A stretch of DNA of 32,049 bases, taken from Culturomica sp. (GTDB lineage Bacteria; Bacteroidota; Bacteroidia; Bacteroidales; Marinifilaceae). The stretch lies in NCBI GenBank assembly GCA_031271755.1, contig JAISVB010000057.1, forward strand, positions 1 through 32,049. The letters are read 5' to 3'. Below, piece by piece: positions 17,943 to 26,187 of this stretch. The translations under genes and the position numbers were made by a program. The first letter of the stretch is position 1. Every line of letters starts with the position of its first letter. The notes beneath the pieces were generated by a model that saw only the letters and a program-made list of their open reading frames with translations, was not told where the DNA came from and searched no databases.

Positions 17943-17950
17943 CAAATTTA
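17943..17950 (-). promoter_or_regulatory. Candidate -7 box for the M23-dxr-rseP operon
   Basis: The minus strand reads TAAATTTG, an exact TAnnTTTG match. A TTTTC sequence at the proper 19-bp distance is one base off the -33 TTTG/TTG consensus. It lies 33 nt before the M23 start codon. Confidence 0.5.
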
Positions 17951-18022
17951 CTACAACTAATCGAGACTGGAAAATATTTCCCAAATTAACAGCGGTAGCA
18001 GGAAAAAAGTAACATTTTTTAC

Positions 18023-18030
18023 TAATTTTG
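18023..18030 (+). promoter_or_regulatory. Candidate -7 box for the NahK-like operon
   Basis: TAATTTTG matches TAnnTTTG exactly, 86 nt upstream of the ATG at 18117. No -33 TTG is seen at 19-bp spacing. The box at 17943-17950 on the other strand makes this a divergent promoter region. Confidence 0.45.
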
Positions 18031-18116
18031 CTGCGAATTTCCGGACAGGCAGGCAATGCCTGCTGTTGTTTATTTGTGCCAATCATAAAAATAAAACAGA
18101 TATTAGTAGCAAAATC

Positions 18117-19214
18117 ATGGAAAAACTGAAGGGTATAAGTTCGCGTTTTCAATTGCAGGGAACGGTAGAGAGTATCAAGCCGCTGGGCGAAGGATTTATC
18201 AACGACACATTCACTATCCGGACGACGGAACCGGAAATGCCGGATTACATTCTTCAGCGGAAAAACAAAAATATCTTTACCAATGTGCCGGCCATGATGG
18301 AGAACATCCGGCAGGTCACCGAACACCTGAAAAAGAAAGTGGTCGCTGCCGGCGGGGATCCGATGCGGGAAGCCCTGACGGTGATCCCGGCCGCCGACGG
18401 AAAACTTTACCACCGGGACGAATCCGGCGAATATTGGGCTGTCTGCCTCTTTATCAAAGATACGGTGGATTACCAGAAGGCCGATACGCCGGAACTGGCG
18501 TACCAGGGAGGCAAAGGGATCGGAAAATTCCAATCGATGCTCTCCGATTTTACCGAGCCGTTGACCGATATTTTACCGGGTTTCCACAACATCCGCTTCC
18601 GTTTCAAACAGTGGGACGAAGTGCTTGCCAAAGACCCCGCCGGCCGGAAAGCATCCGTCGCAGAAGAGATCGGCTGGATCGAAAGCCGCCGGGAGGAGAT
18701 GCTCCGTTTCTGGGAGTTGGTGGAAAACGGCACGATTCCGACCCGGGTCACTCACAACGACACCAAAATCAACAACATCCTGTTCGACAAACAGGGGAAT
18801 GTACTGTGCGTAATCGATTTGGATACGGTGCTGAGCAGCACCTGCCTGAACGACTACGGAGATGCTATGCGTTCCTACACCAATACCGGATTGGAAGACG
18901 ATGAAAATCTGGACAATGTTTCCATGAATCTGGCTATTTTCCGCGGATACACACAGGGATATCTTTCCGAAACGGCGCAGTTCCTGAATGAAAAAGAGAT
19001 CGAATACCTGGCGTTTTCGGCCAAATACATCACCTACGAACAGGTGCTCCGCTTTCTGATGGATTACATCGACGGAGACCACTATTACAAGGTGAAAAGT
19101 GAGCGCCACAACCTGACCCGGGCCCGGGCGCAATACAAATTGCTGACCAGCATGGAGGCGCAATACGAACAAATGCGGGCGATCGTAAAAGAAGAGGTCG
19201 CCAAACAGAAATAG
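18117..19214 (+). CDS. NahK-like N-acetylhexosamine 1-kinase (aminoglycoside phosphotransferase fold)
   Basis: A 365-residue kinase of the APH/choline-kinase fold. It has a glycine-rich phosphate segment (GEGFINDTF, residues 24-32), the opening YILQRKNKNIFTNV, the catalytic loop VTHNDTKINNILFD (Asp215) and the metal-binding VIDLDTV (234-236). The pattern closely resembles NahK/LnpB of bifidobacteria, which phosphorylates GlcNAc and GalNAc at C1. Homologues in Bacteroides are often annotated 'mucin desulfatase', a label that does not fit a kinase fold. ATG 18117 is preferred. An ATG at 18066 would add 17 residues of poor character, but it lies downstream of the -7 box and cannot be excluded. 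The CBM9-like gene follows 6 nt after the stop. Confidence 0.8.
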   Translation: MEKLKGISSRFQLQGTVESIKPLGEGFINDTFTIRTTEPEMPDYILQRKNKNIFTNVPAMMENIRQVTEHLKKKVVAAGGDPMREALTVIPAADGKLYHRDESGEYWAVCLFIKDTVDYQKADTPELAYQGGKGIGKFQSMLSDFTEPLTDILPGFHNIRFRFKQWDEVLAKDPAGRKASVAEEIGWIESRREEMLRFWELVENGTIPTRVTHNDTKINNILFDKQGNVLCVIDLDTVLSSTCLNDYGDAMRSYTNTGLEDDENLDNVSMNLAIFRGYTQGYLSETAQFLNEKEIEYLAFSAKYITYEQVLRFLMDYIDGDHYYKVKSERHNLTRARAQYKLLTSMEAQYEQMRAIVKEEVAKQK

Positions 19215-19220
19215 AATCAG

Positions 19221-19883
19221 ATGACACCGGTAGACCGAATTTCCTATCTGCCCGGCTTGAGCGCTGTTGCTTTGGAAGCGGCCGCCACTTTGCTGGAATC
19301 TCTTCCGGCTCAACAACTGGTGCACAACAATTGGCCCGAAGCGTTCCCCTATACCCCTTCCGTTTCTTTCCGCATGGCGCACAACGGAGAGGAGCTTTTT
19401 ATCCGGTACGATGTACGGGAGGAGTATACAAAGGCCGAAGTTTCCTGCGACAACGGCCCTGTCTGGACGGATTCCTGTGTGGAATTTTTTATCGCTCCCG
19501 ACGCGGAGGGGTATTACAATTTTGAGTTCAATGGCATTGGAACGGCGTTGCTGGGGTACCGCAAAAGCCGGAACAACGGGGAACATGCTTCCGAAACAAT
19601 CCTGAAAAGCATCCGGCGTTTACCGTCATTGGGAACGGAACCGTTTGCCGAACGGCAGGGGAAAAACCGCTGGTCTTTGGTGGTATCGATCCCGGTAACA
19701 GCGCTGTTTAAGCATACGTTACCCTCCTTTTCCGGCCTGAAGGCGACCGTTAATGTGTACAAATGCGGGGATGAACTCTCCCGGCCGCACTTTCTCTCCT
19801 GGAATCCGGTCGTTTCTCCGGAACCGGATTTTCACCTCCCGCGTTTCTTTAAAAAGATCTCTTTTGCGACGGATCAAGGATAG
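19221..19883 (+). CDS. Carbohydrate-binding family 9-like protein
   Basis: A 220-residue protein that looks like the CBM9-like/DOMON-type beta-sandwich found in many Bacteroidota proteins. Features include VSFRMAHNGEELFIRYDVRE, VWTDSCVEFFIAPD, GYYNFEFNGIGTALLGY and, near the end, VYKCGDELSRPHFLSWNPV. No signal peptide is visible, so it would act in the cytoplasm or in some other unknown way. It is 6 nt downstream of the NahK-like kinase and overlaps the next small membrane gene. Sugar binding is inferred from the fold family and the kinase neighbour. Confidence 0.72.
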   Translation: MTPVDRISYLPGLSAVALEAAATLLESLPAQQLVHNNWPEAFPYTPSVSFRMAHNGEELFIRYDVREEYTKAEVSCDNGPVWTDSCVEFFIAPDAEGYYNFEFNGIGTALLGYRKSRNNGEHASETILKSIRRLPSLGTEPFAERQGKNRWSLVVSIPVTALFKHTLPSFSGLKATVNVYKCGDELSRPHFLSWNPVVSPEPDFHLPRFFKKISFATDQG

Positions 19884-20157
19884 AACGGTCTACGGATGGC
19901 TGATCGGGGTGTTGGCCCCTTTTCCGGTGGTCGCCCTCTTTTACCTGTTACGGTTCAGTTACCTGCCGGTGGCTGAATTCATCGAACAATCCTTTTTGCT
20001 GAAAGTGCACCTGAAGCTGATCGCCATCGGCATCTTTTTTGCCAACCTCGGACTCTTTTACCTCTTCCTTCGCATGGAAAAATACCGGACGGCCAGAGGT
20101 ATTGTCCTTTCCGTGATCTGCTGGTTTTTTGTGATGCTGCTGCTGTACCGGCTCTGA
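19864..20157 (+). CDS. Small three-helix membrane protein, unknown function
   Basis: About 97 residues, with three predicted membrane helices: WLIGVLAPFPVVALFYLLRF, LKLIAIGIFFANLGLFYLFL and ARGIVLSVICWFFVMLLL. No enzymatic motif is visible and the family is not recognised. The start is uncertain. There is no ATG close by, and the first membrane-compatible choice is TTG 19864, which overlaps the CBM9-like gene by 20 nt. In-frame ATGs at 19753 and 19771 would add an unlikely Ser/Arg-rich extension. It is the last gene of the NahK-like operon and convergent with htpG, the stops being 6 nt apart. Confidence 0.6.
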   Translation: MRRIKDRTVYGWLIGVLAPFPVVALFYLLRFSYLPVAEFIEQSFLLKVHLKLIAIGIFFANLGLFYLFLRMEKYRTARGIVLSVICWFFVMLLLYRL

Positions 20158-20163
20158 TCCGTT

Positions 20164-22218
20164 TCACTTTTCGATCAGATCGACACTTCTCTTTACAAAA
20201 CGGTTCAAAGCCTCTCCTTTCAACAAACCGTTGGCCAGTAAAGCCAGGTCGATCAACTGTCCCACTACCTGGTTGCCCTCTCCGTACACGGTCAGCAATT
20301 GATCGCGCTGTTGCCGCATATCCCGGATCTGGTCCTCGTACTCCTTCAGGCGGTCTTTGTCCACCTGCGGGATCTCCTCGTTCTTTTTATCCTTGTTCAA
20401 GGCATTCAATTCGGTCTTTTTGCTCTCGGCCGAACGGATCTCAAACCGGATCGGCTCCAATTTTTTGTCCATCTGATTCTTCTCCTCTTCCAAGACCTTC
20501 TTCACCAACGCATGATCGGTATTCACCACCAAAGTATACTGGTCGCCCATCGCTCCGTAGAATCCCATGCCCGGATTCATGGCCGCCATCTCTTTCATCC
20601 GGCGCATAAATTCGGCACGGGTAACGGTCACCGGATCGTGCTCTGCTCCCAACGCTTCAAAATTGACCACATACATGCCTCCCTCTTTGGGCAACTGGGA
20701 AAAAAATACCGTCCGCAACTCCTCCTGTTCGGCTTCTCCCAAACCGCTGGGACGGCTCTCCTCTTTCCGGATCAGGTTCTCCACCACGTCCGAATCCACC
20801 CGCAGGTATTTGTGATCGGCGTTTTTCTGTTCCAGGTGGTTGATAAAATGGGTATCCAACTGCCCGTCCATCAACAACACATCGTACCCTTTGGCGCGGG
20901 CCTTTTCGATGTAGCTGTACTGCTCCACCGCATCCGTGGCGTACAGATGGACGACCTGGTTCTCCTTATCGGTCTGACCGGCTTTCACCAAATTGTCGTA
21001 CTCTTCCAGGGTAAAGTACCTGCTTTCGGTATTTTTCAGCAAAAAGATCTCCTTAGCCCGTTCGTCGAACTTTTCGTCCGTCAACATGCCGTACTGGATA
21101 AACACCTTCAGGTCGTCCCACTTTTTCTCGTACTCTTCCCGGTTGTTCTTAAAGATCTCTCCCAAACTGTCCGCTACCTTTTTGGTAATATGGCCGGATA
21201 TTTTCTTGACGTTCCGGTCGCTCTGCAAATAGGAACGGGAAACATTCAGCGGGATATCCGGTGAATCGATCACCCCGTGAAGCAGGGTCAGGTATTCGGG
21301 CACAATTCCTTCCACCGAATCGGTCACATAGACCTGGTTGCTGTACAACTGAATCTTGTTCCGCTGGATCTCCATCCGGTTGGTGATCTTCGGAAAATAG
21401 AGGATCCCCGTCAGGGTAAAGGGATAATCCACGTTCAGGTGGATGTGAAACAGGGGATCTTCCCCCACCGGATAGAGCTTCCGGTAAAAATCCAGGTAAT
21501 CTTCCTCCTTCAATTCCGACGGCTTGCGGGTCCAGGCGGGATTGGTATCGTTGATCACATTCTCCTCGTCCGTTTCCACCTGTTTTCCGTCTTTCCACTC
21601 TTTTTTCCGGCCGAACACGATCTCCACCGGCAGGAATTTGCAATATTTGTTCAGCAACCCGCTGATCTTGGACTCCTCCAGGAACTCCTTCTCCTCCTCG
21701 TTGATATACATGATGATATCGGTTCCCCGTTCCGGTTTTTCGGTATCCTCCAGCGTATATTCGGGGTTGCCCTCGCAAGACCACTTGACAGCCTGCGCCC
21801 CCTCCCTGCAGGACCGGGTGACGATCTCCACCCGGTCGCTCACCATGAACGAGGAGTAGAACCCCAATCCGAAATGGCCGATGATCGTTGCGGCATCGTC
21901 TTTGTGCTTGGCCAAAAACTCCTCCGCCCCGGAAAAAGCGATCTGGTTGATGTACTTCTCCACCTCCTCCCGGGTCATCCCGATGCCGTTGTCGGATATG
22001 GTCAGGGTGCCTGCCGCTTTGTCAGCTTTTACCCGCACGCGCAAACCGTCCGTTTCGCCTTTGAACTCCCCGGAGGTAGCCAATACCTTTAATTTCTGGG
22101 TGGCGTCTACTGCATTCGACACGATCTCCCGCAAAAAAATATCGTGGTCGGAATAGAGAAATTTTTTGATAATGGGAAACAAATCATTCGTTGAAACCCC
22201 TATTTTTCCTGTTGCCAT
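20164..22218 (-). CDS. htpG: Chaperone HtpG (Hsp90 family)
   Basis: An ATP-dependent cytoplasmic chaperone. The GHKL nucleotide-binding domain shows REIVSNAVDA (catalytic Glu and Asn), ISDNGIGM and GHFGLGFYSSFMV. The middle domain includes GIVPEYLTLLHGVIDSPDIP and LNVSRSYLQ, with the catalytic Arg. The 684 residues are longer than the ~624 of E. coli, partly through an insert with DEENVINDTNPAW and a charged stretch near residue 610-650. There is no MEEVD tail, as expected for bacteria. It is a single-gene unit between convergent and same-strand neighbours. No clear promoter match was found in the 107-nt gap upstream. Confidence 0.97.
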   Translation of the reverse strand: MATGKIGVSTNDLFPIIKKFLYSDHDIFLREIVSNAVDATQKLKVLATSGEFKGETDGLRVRVKADKAAGTLTISDNGIGMTREEVEKYINQIAFSGAEEFLAKHKDDAATIIGHFGLGFYSSFMVSDRVEIVTRSCREGAQAVKWSCEGNPEYTLEDTEKPERGTDIIMYINEEEKEFLEESKISGLLNKYCKFLPVEIVFGRKKEWKDGKQVETDEENVINDTNPAWTRKPSELKEEDYLDFYRKLYPVGEDPLFHIHLNVDYPFTLTGILYFPKITNRMEIQRNKIQLYSNQVYVTDSVEGIVPEYLTLLHGVIDSPDIPLNVSRSYLQSDRNVKKISGHITKKVADSLGEIFKNNREEYEKKWDDLKVFIQYGMLTDEKFDERAKEIFLLKNTESRYFTLEEYDNLVKAGQTDKENQVVHLYATDAVEQYSYIEKARAKGYDVLLMDGQLDTHFINHLEQKNADHKYLRVDSDVVENLIRKEESRPSGLGEAEQEELRTVFFSQLPKEGGMYVVNFEALGAEHDPVTVTRAEFMRRMKEMAAMNPGMGFYGAMGDQYTLVVNTDHALVKKVLEEEKNQMDKKLEPIRFEIRSAESKKTELNALNKDKKNEEIPQVDKDRLKEYEDQIRDMRQQRDQLLTVYGEGNQVVGQLIDLALLANGLLKGEALNRFVKRSVDLIEK

Positions 22219-22325
22219 AGTCTATGTAGTTTTAAATGTTGATCCATTTTGGAATGTACGGCTTACCACCGGCAATTGTTGTGCCAGAATAAATCCACAG
22301 CAAACCTGCTGACAAAACGGCAGGA

Positions 22326-22817
22326 TCACTCCAGCTCCTCTTGCAGCAATTCCAATGCCTTCCGGGCCGAACAGACGATGTTTTGCTCCCGGACAGCGGA
22401 AAAGAGGTATTTCCGGGCGATGGTCCGTTCCGGGCCGGCCACACTGATCCAGACCGTTCCTACCGGCTTCTCCGGAGTGCCGCCGGAAGGCCCGGCAATG
22501 CCGGAAACCGACACGGCGTAATCCGTATCCAACCGCTTCCTTGCTCCTTCCGCCATCTGGCGCACCACGGTTTCGCTGACAGCCCCCTCTGTCCGGATGG
22601 CGGCGGGATCCACTCCCAACAACTGCTCTTTCACCCGGTTGGAATAGGCCACGACTCCTCCTTTAAAATAATCGGAACTGCCGGCGACCGATGTCAACAG
22701 GTGTGCGATATACCCTCCGGTACAACTCTCCGCAGTCGCGACTGTTTTTCCCCGGCTCTTTAACCGTCTTCCCGCCTCGATCTCCGGCGATTCCTGATGA
22801 CTCTTGTTTTTCGGCAT
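22326..22817 (-). CDS. pncC: Stand-alone CinA C-terminal domain protein (nicotinamide-nucleotide amidase)
   Basis: A 163-residue PncC/CinA-CTD enzyme that deamidates nicotinamide mononucleotide to nicotinic acid mononucleotide in NAD recycling. Motifs are [53 protein letters not shown] and a final R/E-rich helix. The N-terminal CinA competence/damage domain is absent. It starts 15 nt after fucP ends, so it is very probably the distal gene of the fucose operon transcript. A weak CCTGC/GCAGG hairpin follows at about 22302-22321. Confidence 0.9.
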   Translation of the reverse strand: MPKNKSHQESPEIEAGRRLKSRGKTVATAESCTGGYIAHLLTSVAGSSDYFKGGVVAYSNRVKEQLLGVDPAAIRTEGAVSETVVRQMAEGARKRLDTDYAVSVSGIAGPSGGTPEKPVGTVWISVAGPERTIARKYLFSAVREQNIVCSARKALELLQEELE

Positions 22818-22832
22818 AACGCAAGTAAATCC

Positions 22833-24167
22833 CTATCTGGACTTTTTATGACTTGTATAGACCCAATATCCGTAACAGGTGATCACCACAAAACAGATAA
22901 ACGGCAACACGAAGGATATCCGTACCGGCGACAACCATTCGAACCACGTAGCCCGGTCTATCAGCCACCCCTGCATGGGAGGCATGATGCAGCCGCCGCC
23001 GATCGCAAAGATCAATCCCGCGGAAGCCAATTTTGCTTCGTCGCCCATCCCCCGCAACGCAATGCCGTAAATGGTGGGGAACATCAGCGACATACAGGCC
23101 GAAATAGCTACCAAACAGTACAACCCCCAGTAGGCTCCGAAGTATTGCCCCTCCGCAAAGGGAGCATTGGGCAGGAAAATGGTTCCCAGCGTAAACAGCC
23201 CGCCTGCCACGGCTAAAGTAGAGAGCAACCGGGCAGGTTTGAAATACTTGAGCAGGAAGGTGCAGATAAACCGGCTCAAAACAAAAATGGTCATGGCTGC
23301 AATGTTAAAGTCCTGCGCCACCTTTTTCGGCATTCCAAGCTCGTGTTCGGCGTACTGGATAATGAATGTCCAGACCATGATCTGCACGCCTACGTAAAAC
23401 GCCTGCGCCAATATAGACCAAAGGTATGTTTTGTTGCGGAACAGTTTTTGAACCGTTTCTTTCAACGAAAGCCTGTCGGACACTTCGGTTTTCACTTTGG
23501 GCAGGCGCGCCAGCAGGAACAGCAGGAAAAATACGAATACCACCGCTCCCAGTATCAGGTAAGGCCCGCTCACAATATTCAGGTCCGACTGCTGAATGGC
23601 GGCCAACGCATCGGGGTTCGTATCGCGCAGTACCAAACGTTCCGCCTCGGTAGCCGTATCCAAACGCCCCAGGATAAAGTGCCGGGCAACGAACATCCCC
23701 GTAATGGACCCCATCGGGTTGAACGCCTGCGCCAGATTGAGGCGCCGTGTAGCAGTTTCGTTTCCCCCCATCGCCAGGATGTAGGGATTGGAAGTTGTTT
23801 CGAGAAACGACAACCCGCAGGTCATGACAAAATAGGCGATGAGAAACGCCCAAAAAGCCATGGCGTTTCCGGCGGGAATAAAGAGCAGGCAGCCGGCGGC
23901 ATAGAGAAACAGGCCGACCAGGATCCCGGTTTTGTAGTTAAAACGGCGCACGAACAGCGCGGCGGGAATGGCCATGACACAGTATCCTCCGTAAAAGGCG
24001 AACTGTACCAGCGAACTCTCGAAGTTGGAAATGAGCAAAATGTTTTTAAACGCCGCCACCATGGGATTGGTGATATCGTTTGCGAAGCCCCACAAAGCAA
24101 AAAGGCTCGTTACCAAAACGAACGACAGGATCAGGGGGCGGAAAATCAAAGGAGTGGTATTTTTCAT
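22833..24167 (-). CDS. fucP: L-fucose:proton symporter (MFS)
   Basis: A 444-residue major facilitator protein with about twelve membrane helices. FucP marks are LWGFANDITNPMVAAF with Asp31 and SFLETTSNPYI with Glu123, the counterparts of the Asp and Glu that couple proton and sugar binding in E. coli FucP. QFAFYGGYCVMAIPAAL is also typical. It lies 15 nt after the kinase gene and completes fucI-A-K-P. Glucose/galactose transporters of the same subfamily are the main alternative, but the operon decides for fucose. Confidence 0.93.
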   Translation of the reverse strand: MKNTTPLIFRPLILSFVLVTSLFALWGFANDITNPMVAAFKNILLISNFESSLVQFAFYGGYCVMAIPAALFVRRFNYKTGILVGLFLYAAGCLLFIPAGNAMAFWAFLIAYFVMTCGLSFLETTSNPYILAMGGNETATRRLNLAQAFNPMGSITGMFVARHFILGRLDTATEAERLVLRDTNPDALAAIQQSDLNIVSGPYLILGAVVFVFFLLFLLARLPKVKTEVSDRLSLKETVQKLFRNKTYLWSILAQAFYVGVQIMVWTFIIQYAEHELGMPKKVAQDFNIAAMTIFVLSRFICTFLLKYFKPARLLSTLAVAGGLFTLGTIFLPNAPFAEGQYFGAYWGLYCLVAISACMSLMFPTIYGIALRGMGDEAKLASAGLIFAIGGGCIMPPMQGWLIDRATWFEWLSPVRISFVLPFICFVVITCYGYWVYTSHKKSR

Positions 24168-24182
24168 GTCAACAGGTGTTAT

Positions 24183-25526
24183 TTACAGATGAGTCATAGC
24201 TTTTATCTGGGTGCGGATGTTGCCGATGGCGGTTGCTTCCACAGCTCCGGGAACAACCCGCGCGCCGGTCAGCTCTTCCGTTAAGCGGTTGATCAGCCGG
24301 TTCCGGGAGCCGCCGCCCACGATGTGGATGGTGTCGATCTTCCGGCCGGAGCACTCCTCCAATTTGGTTTTTACCTCGGCGTATTTGGTAGCCAAAGAGA
24401 GGGCGATCAGGCGCATATATTCCCCTCCGGTGCGGGGTATTTCCTGTCCGCTGCGGCGGCAATAGTTGCAAATGGCTTCCTGCATGGAGGCCGGACAGGC
24501 GAACAGGGGGTCGTCCACATCGATTACCGAAGCAAAATCGCTCTGCTCCGCTTCGGCGATCAATGCGTCGTACTCCCGGCTTTTTCCTTCGGACTCCCAC
24601 TCTTTCATCACGCATTGAAGCAACCACAATCCGGTGATGTTCCGCAAAAAACGAATGCCGCCGTCCACGGTGACTTCGTTGGTGAAATCGGCTTTCATCG
24701 CCTCTTCGGTCAGGATCGGGGTCGCTGTCCGGATCCCCATCAGGGACCAGGTGCCGGAGCTGATAAAAGCCCAATTCTCCCCTTCCGCTTCCACGGAGGC
24801 CAAAGCGCTGGCGGTGTCGTGCGATCCCACCGCAACGATGCGGGCGCCGGCTCCTCCTGTTTCCGCACTGACTTCCGGCAGGAGTTCTCCCAGCACCGTA
24901 CCGGCCGGCACGATTTTCTGCAAAATCCCGGCCGGGATCCCCAATTTTTCAAGAACCGGTTTTGCCCATTCTCCGGTGAGCGGATTGTAAAGTTGCGAAG
25001 TTGACGCTATTGTTTGTTCGTTGACCGGTACGCCACTGAGGAAATAGTTGAAGAGATCCGGCATAAAGAGCAGTTTTCCGGCACAGGCCAATTGCGGATC
25101 CTCCGAAAGCGCCAAGCTGTACAACTGAAAAGCCGTATTGATCTCCATAAATTGGTTGCCGGTATAACCGTATAGGATTTCACTGGGTATTTTTTCAAAT
25201 ACACGCTCCAGGATACCCGCCGTGCGTGCATCCCGGTAACAGACGGGATTGCCCAGCAAGCGTCCCCGCCTGTCCAACAAGCCGAAGTCCACTCCCCAGG
25301 TATCCACTCCAATGGAGAGAATGTCGTCATACCGGCCGAACGCTTTTTTCAGTCCGGTTTTCAACTCCTCGAAAAGAGCGGGAAAGTCCCAGTATAGCGT
25401 ATCTCCCAACCGGATCTGCCGGTTGGGAAAACGGTGCACCTCCTCTAGGAGGATGCCGGAAGGGGTGGGTTCACCCACGATGACCCGCCCGCTTCCGGCG
25501 CCAAAATCAGCAGCAATATACCTCAT
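24183..25526 (-). CDS. fucK: L-fuculokinase (RhaB-type FGGY kinase)
   Basis: Phosphorylates L-fuculose to L-fuculose 1-phosphate with ATP. The 447-residue FGGY kinase starts MRYIAADFGAGSGRVIVGE and has GVDTWGVDFGLLD, CYRDARTAG, FISSGTWSLMGI and the C-terminal IHIVGGGSRNRLINRLTEEL. By sequence it is closer to rhamnulokinase (RhaB) than to enterobacterial FucK; this is the known pattern for the Bacteroides fucose operon. The context between fucA (3 nt) and fucP (15 nt) supports fuculose as the main substrate, with rhamnulose as a possible second one. Confidence 0.9.
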   Translation of the reverse strand: MRYIAADFGAGSGRVIVGEPTPSGILLEEVHRFPNRQIRLGDTLYWDFPALFEELKTGLKKAFGRYDDILSIGVDTWGVDFGLLDRRGRLLGNPVCYRDARTAGILERVFEKIPSEILYGYTGNQFMEINTAFQLYSLALSEDPQLACAGKLLFMPDLFNYFLSGVPVNEQTIASTSQLYNPLTGEWAKPVLEKLGIPAGILQKIVPAGTVLGELLPEVSAETGGAGARIVAVGSHDTASALASVEAEGENWAFISSGTWSLMGIRTATPILTEEAMKADFTNEVTVDGGIRFLRNITGLWLLQCVMKEWESEGKSREYDALIAEAEQSDFASVIDVDDPLFACPASMQEAICNYCRRSGQEIPRTGGEYMRLIALSLATKYAEVKTKLEECSGRKIDTIHIVGGGSRNRLINRLTEELTGARVVPGAVEATAIGNIRTQIKAMTHL

Positions 25527-25529
25527 AGA

Positions 25530-26177
25530 TCATCCGTCACAACAGACTTTTCCCAGGATGTATTTGTCCAGATCCCGTATCTCCTCTCCGGTAAGCGTAC
25601 GGTACTCCATACCGCTGTGGATCATGATCTCACACGCCATCTCCAGAAATTCCGCTTTTTCGATGGCGTTTTTAAAATCCTTTCCGACAAAGACCTGTCC
25701 GTGTTTTTCCAACAGCACGGAGTCGTGTTCCCGCATCGCTTCCACCACGGCAGCGGCCAATTCCGGAGAGCCCGGACGGTAATAGGGCACAAACGCGATC
25801 TCCCGGCCGCAATGACAAGGCAGTTCCGCCGTTACGTTAAAGTCCGACGGCCGCTTTTTCATACAGGCTACCGTGGTGGCGTAAATACTCTGACAATGCA
25901 GTACCACATTGATCTCCGGACGGTTTCTCAACACGGCTAAGTGAAACGTGCTCTCCATGGAGGGTTTGACCCCGTTGATCCATTCTCCCGTATCCAACCG
26001 GCAGATGGATACCTGTTCCGCCCGCAGCTCCGGAACCCAGGAGCCGGTAGCGGACACCAACGCCCGCTCTCCGATCCGCCAGGAGAGGTTCCCGCTGCTG
26101 CAACGGGTCAGTTTGCGGGCGCCGATCTCATGCGCCGCCGCCACAAACTGTTCGATCTGTTTATCGGTGATCTCCAT
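25530..26177 (-). CDS. fucA: L-fuculose-1-phosphate aldolase (class II)
   Basis: Splits L-fuculose 1-phosphate to dihydroxyacetone phosphate and L-lactaldehyde. It has 215 residues from ATG 26177, the same length as E. coli FucA; the longer open frame upstream is inside fucI. Family motifs are CSSGNLSWRI, SATGSWVPEL, KPSMESTFHL (catalytic Glu75), VVLHCQSIYAT and LLEKHGQVFVG (His159). The zinc motif, usually H-x-H, is H94-C-Q96 here, so one His ligand is replaced by Gln. It lies 10 nt after fucI and 3 nt before fucK. The function is well supported by context despite the changed ligand. Confidence 0.9.
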   Translation of the reverse strand: MEITDKQIEQFVAAAHEIGARKLTRCSSGNLSWRIGERALVSATGSWVPELRAEQVSICRLDTGEWINGVKPSMESTFHLAVLRNRPEINVVLHCQSIYATTVACMKKRPSDFNVTAELPCHCGREIAFVPYYRPGSPELAAAVVEAMREHDSVLLEKHGQVFVGKDFKNAIEKAEFLEMACEIMIHSGMEYRTLTGEEIRDLDKYILGKVCCDG

Positions 26178-26187
26178 TGCCCATTTT

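Noticed and set aside
18573-19586. 337-codon minus-strand frame opposite the NahK-like and CBM9-like genes
   Set aside because: Spans two real genes and their junction on the other strand, no family resemblance.
20299-21264. 321-codon + strand frame opposite htpG
   Set aside because: htpG has all Hsp90 motifs in its own frame; this frame has none.
22302-22321. CCTGC/GCAGG hairpin after pncC
   Set aside because: Only 5 bp and no T-run; too weak to list as a terminator by itself.
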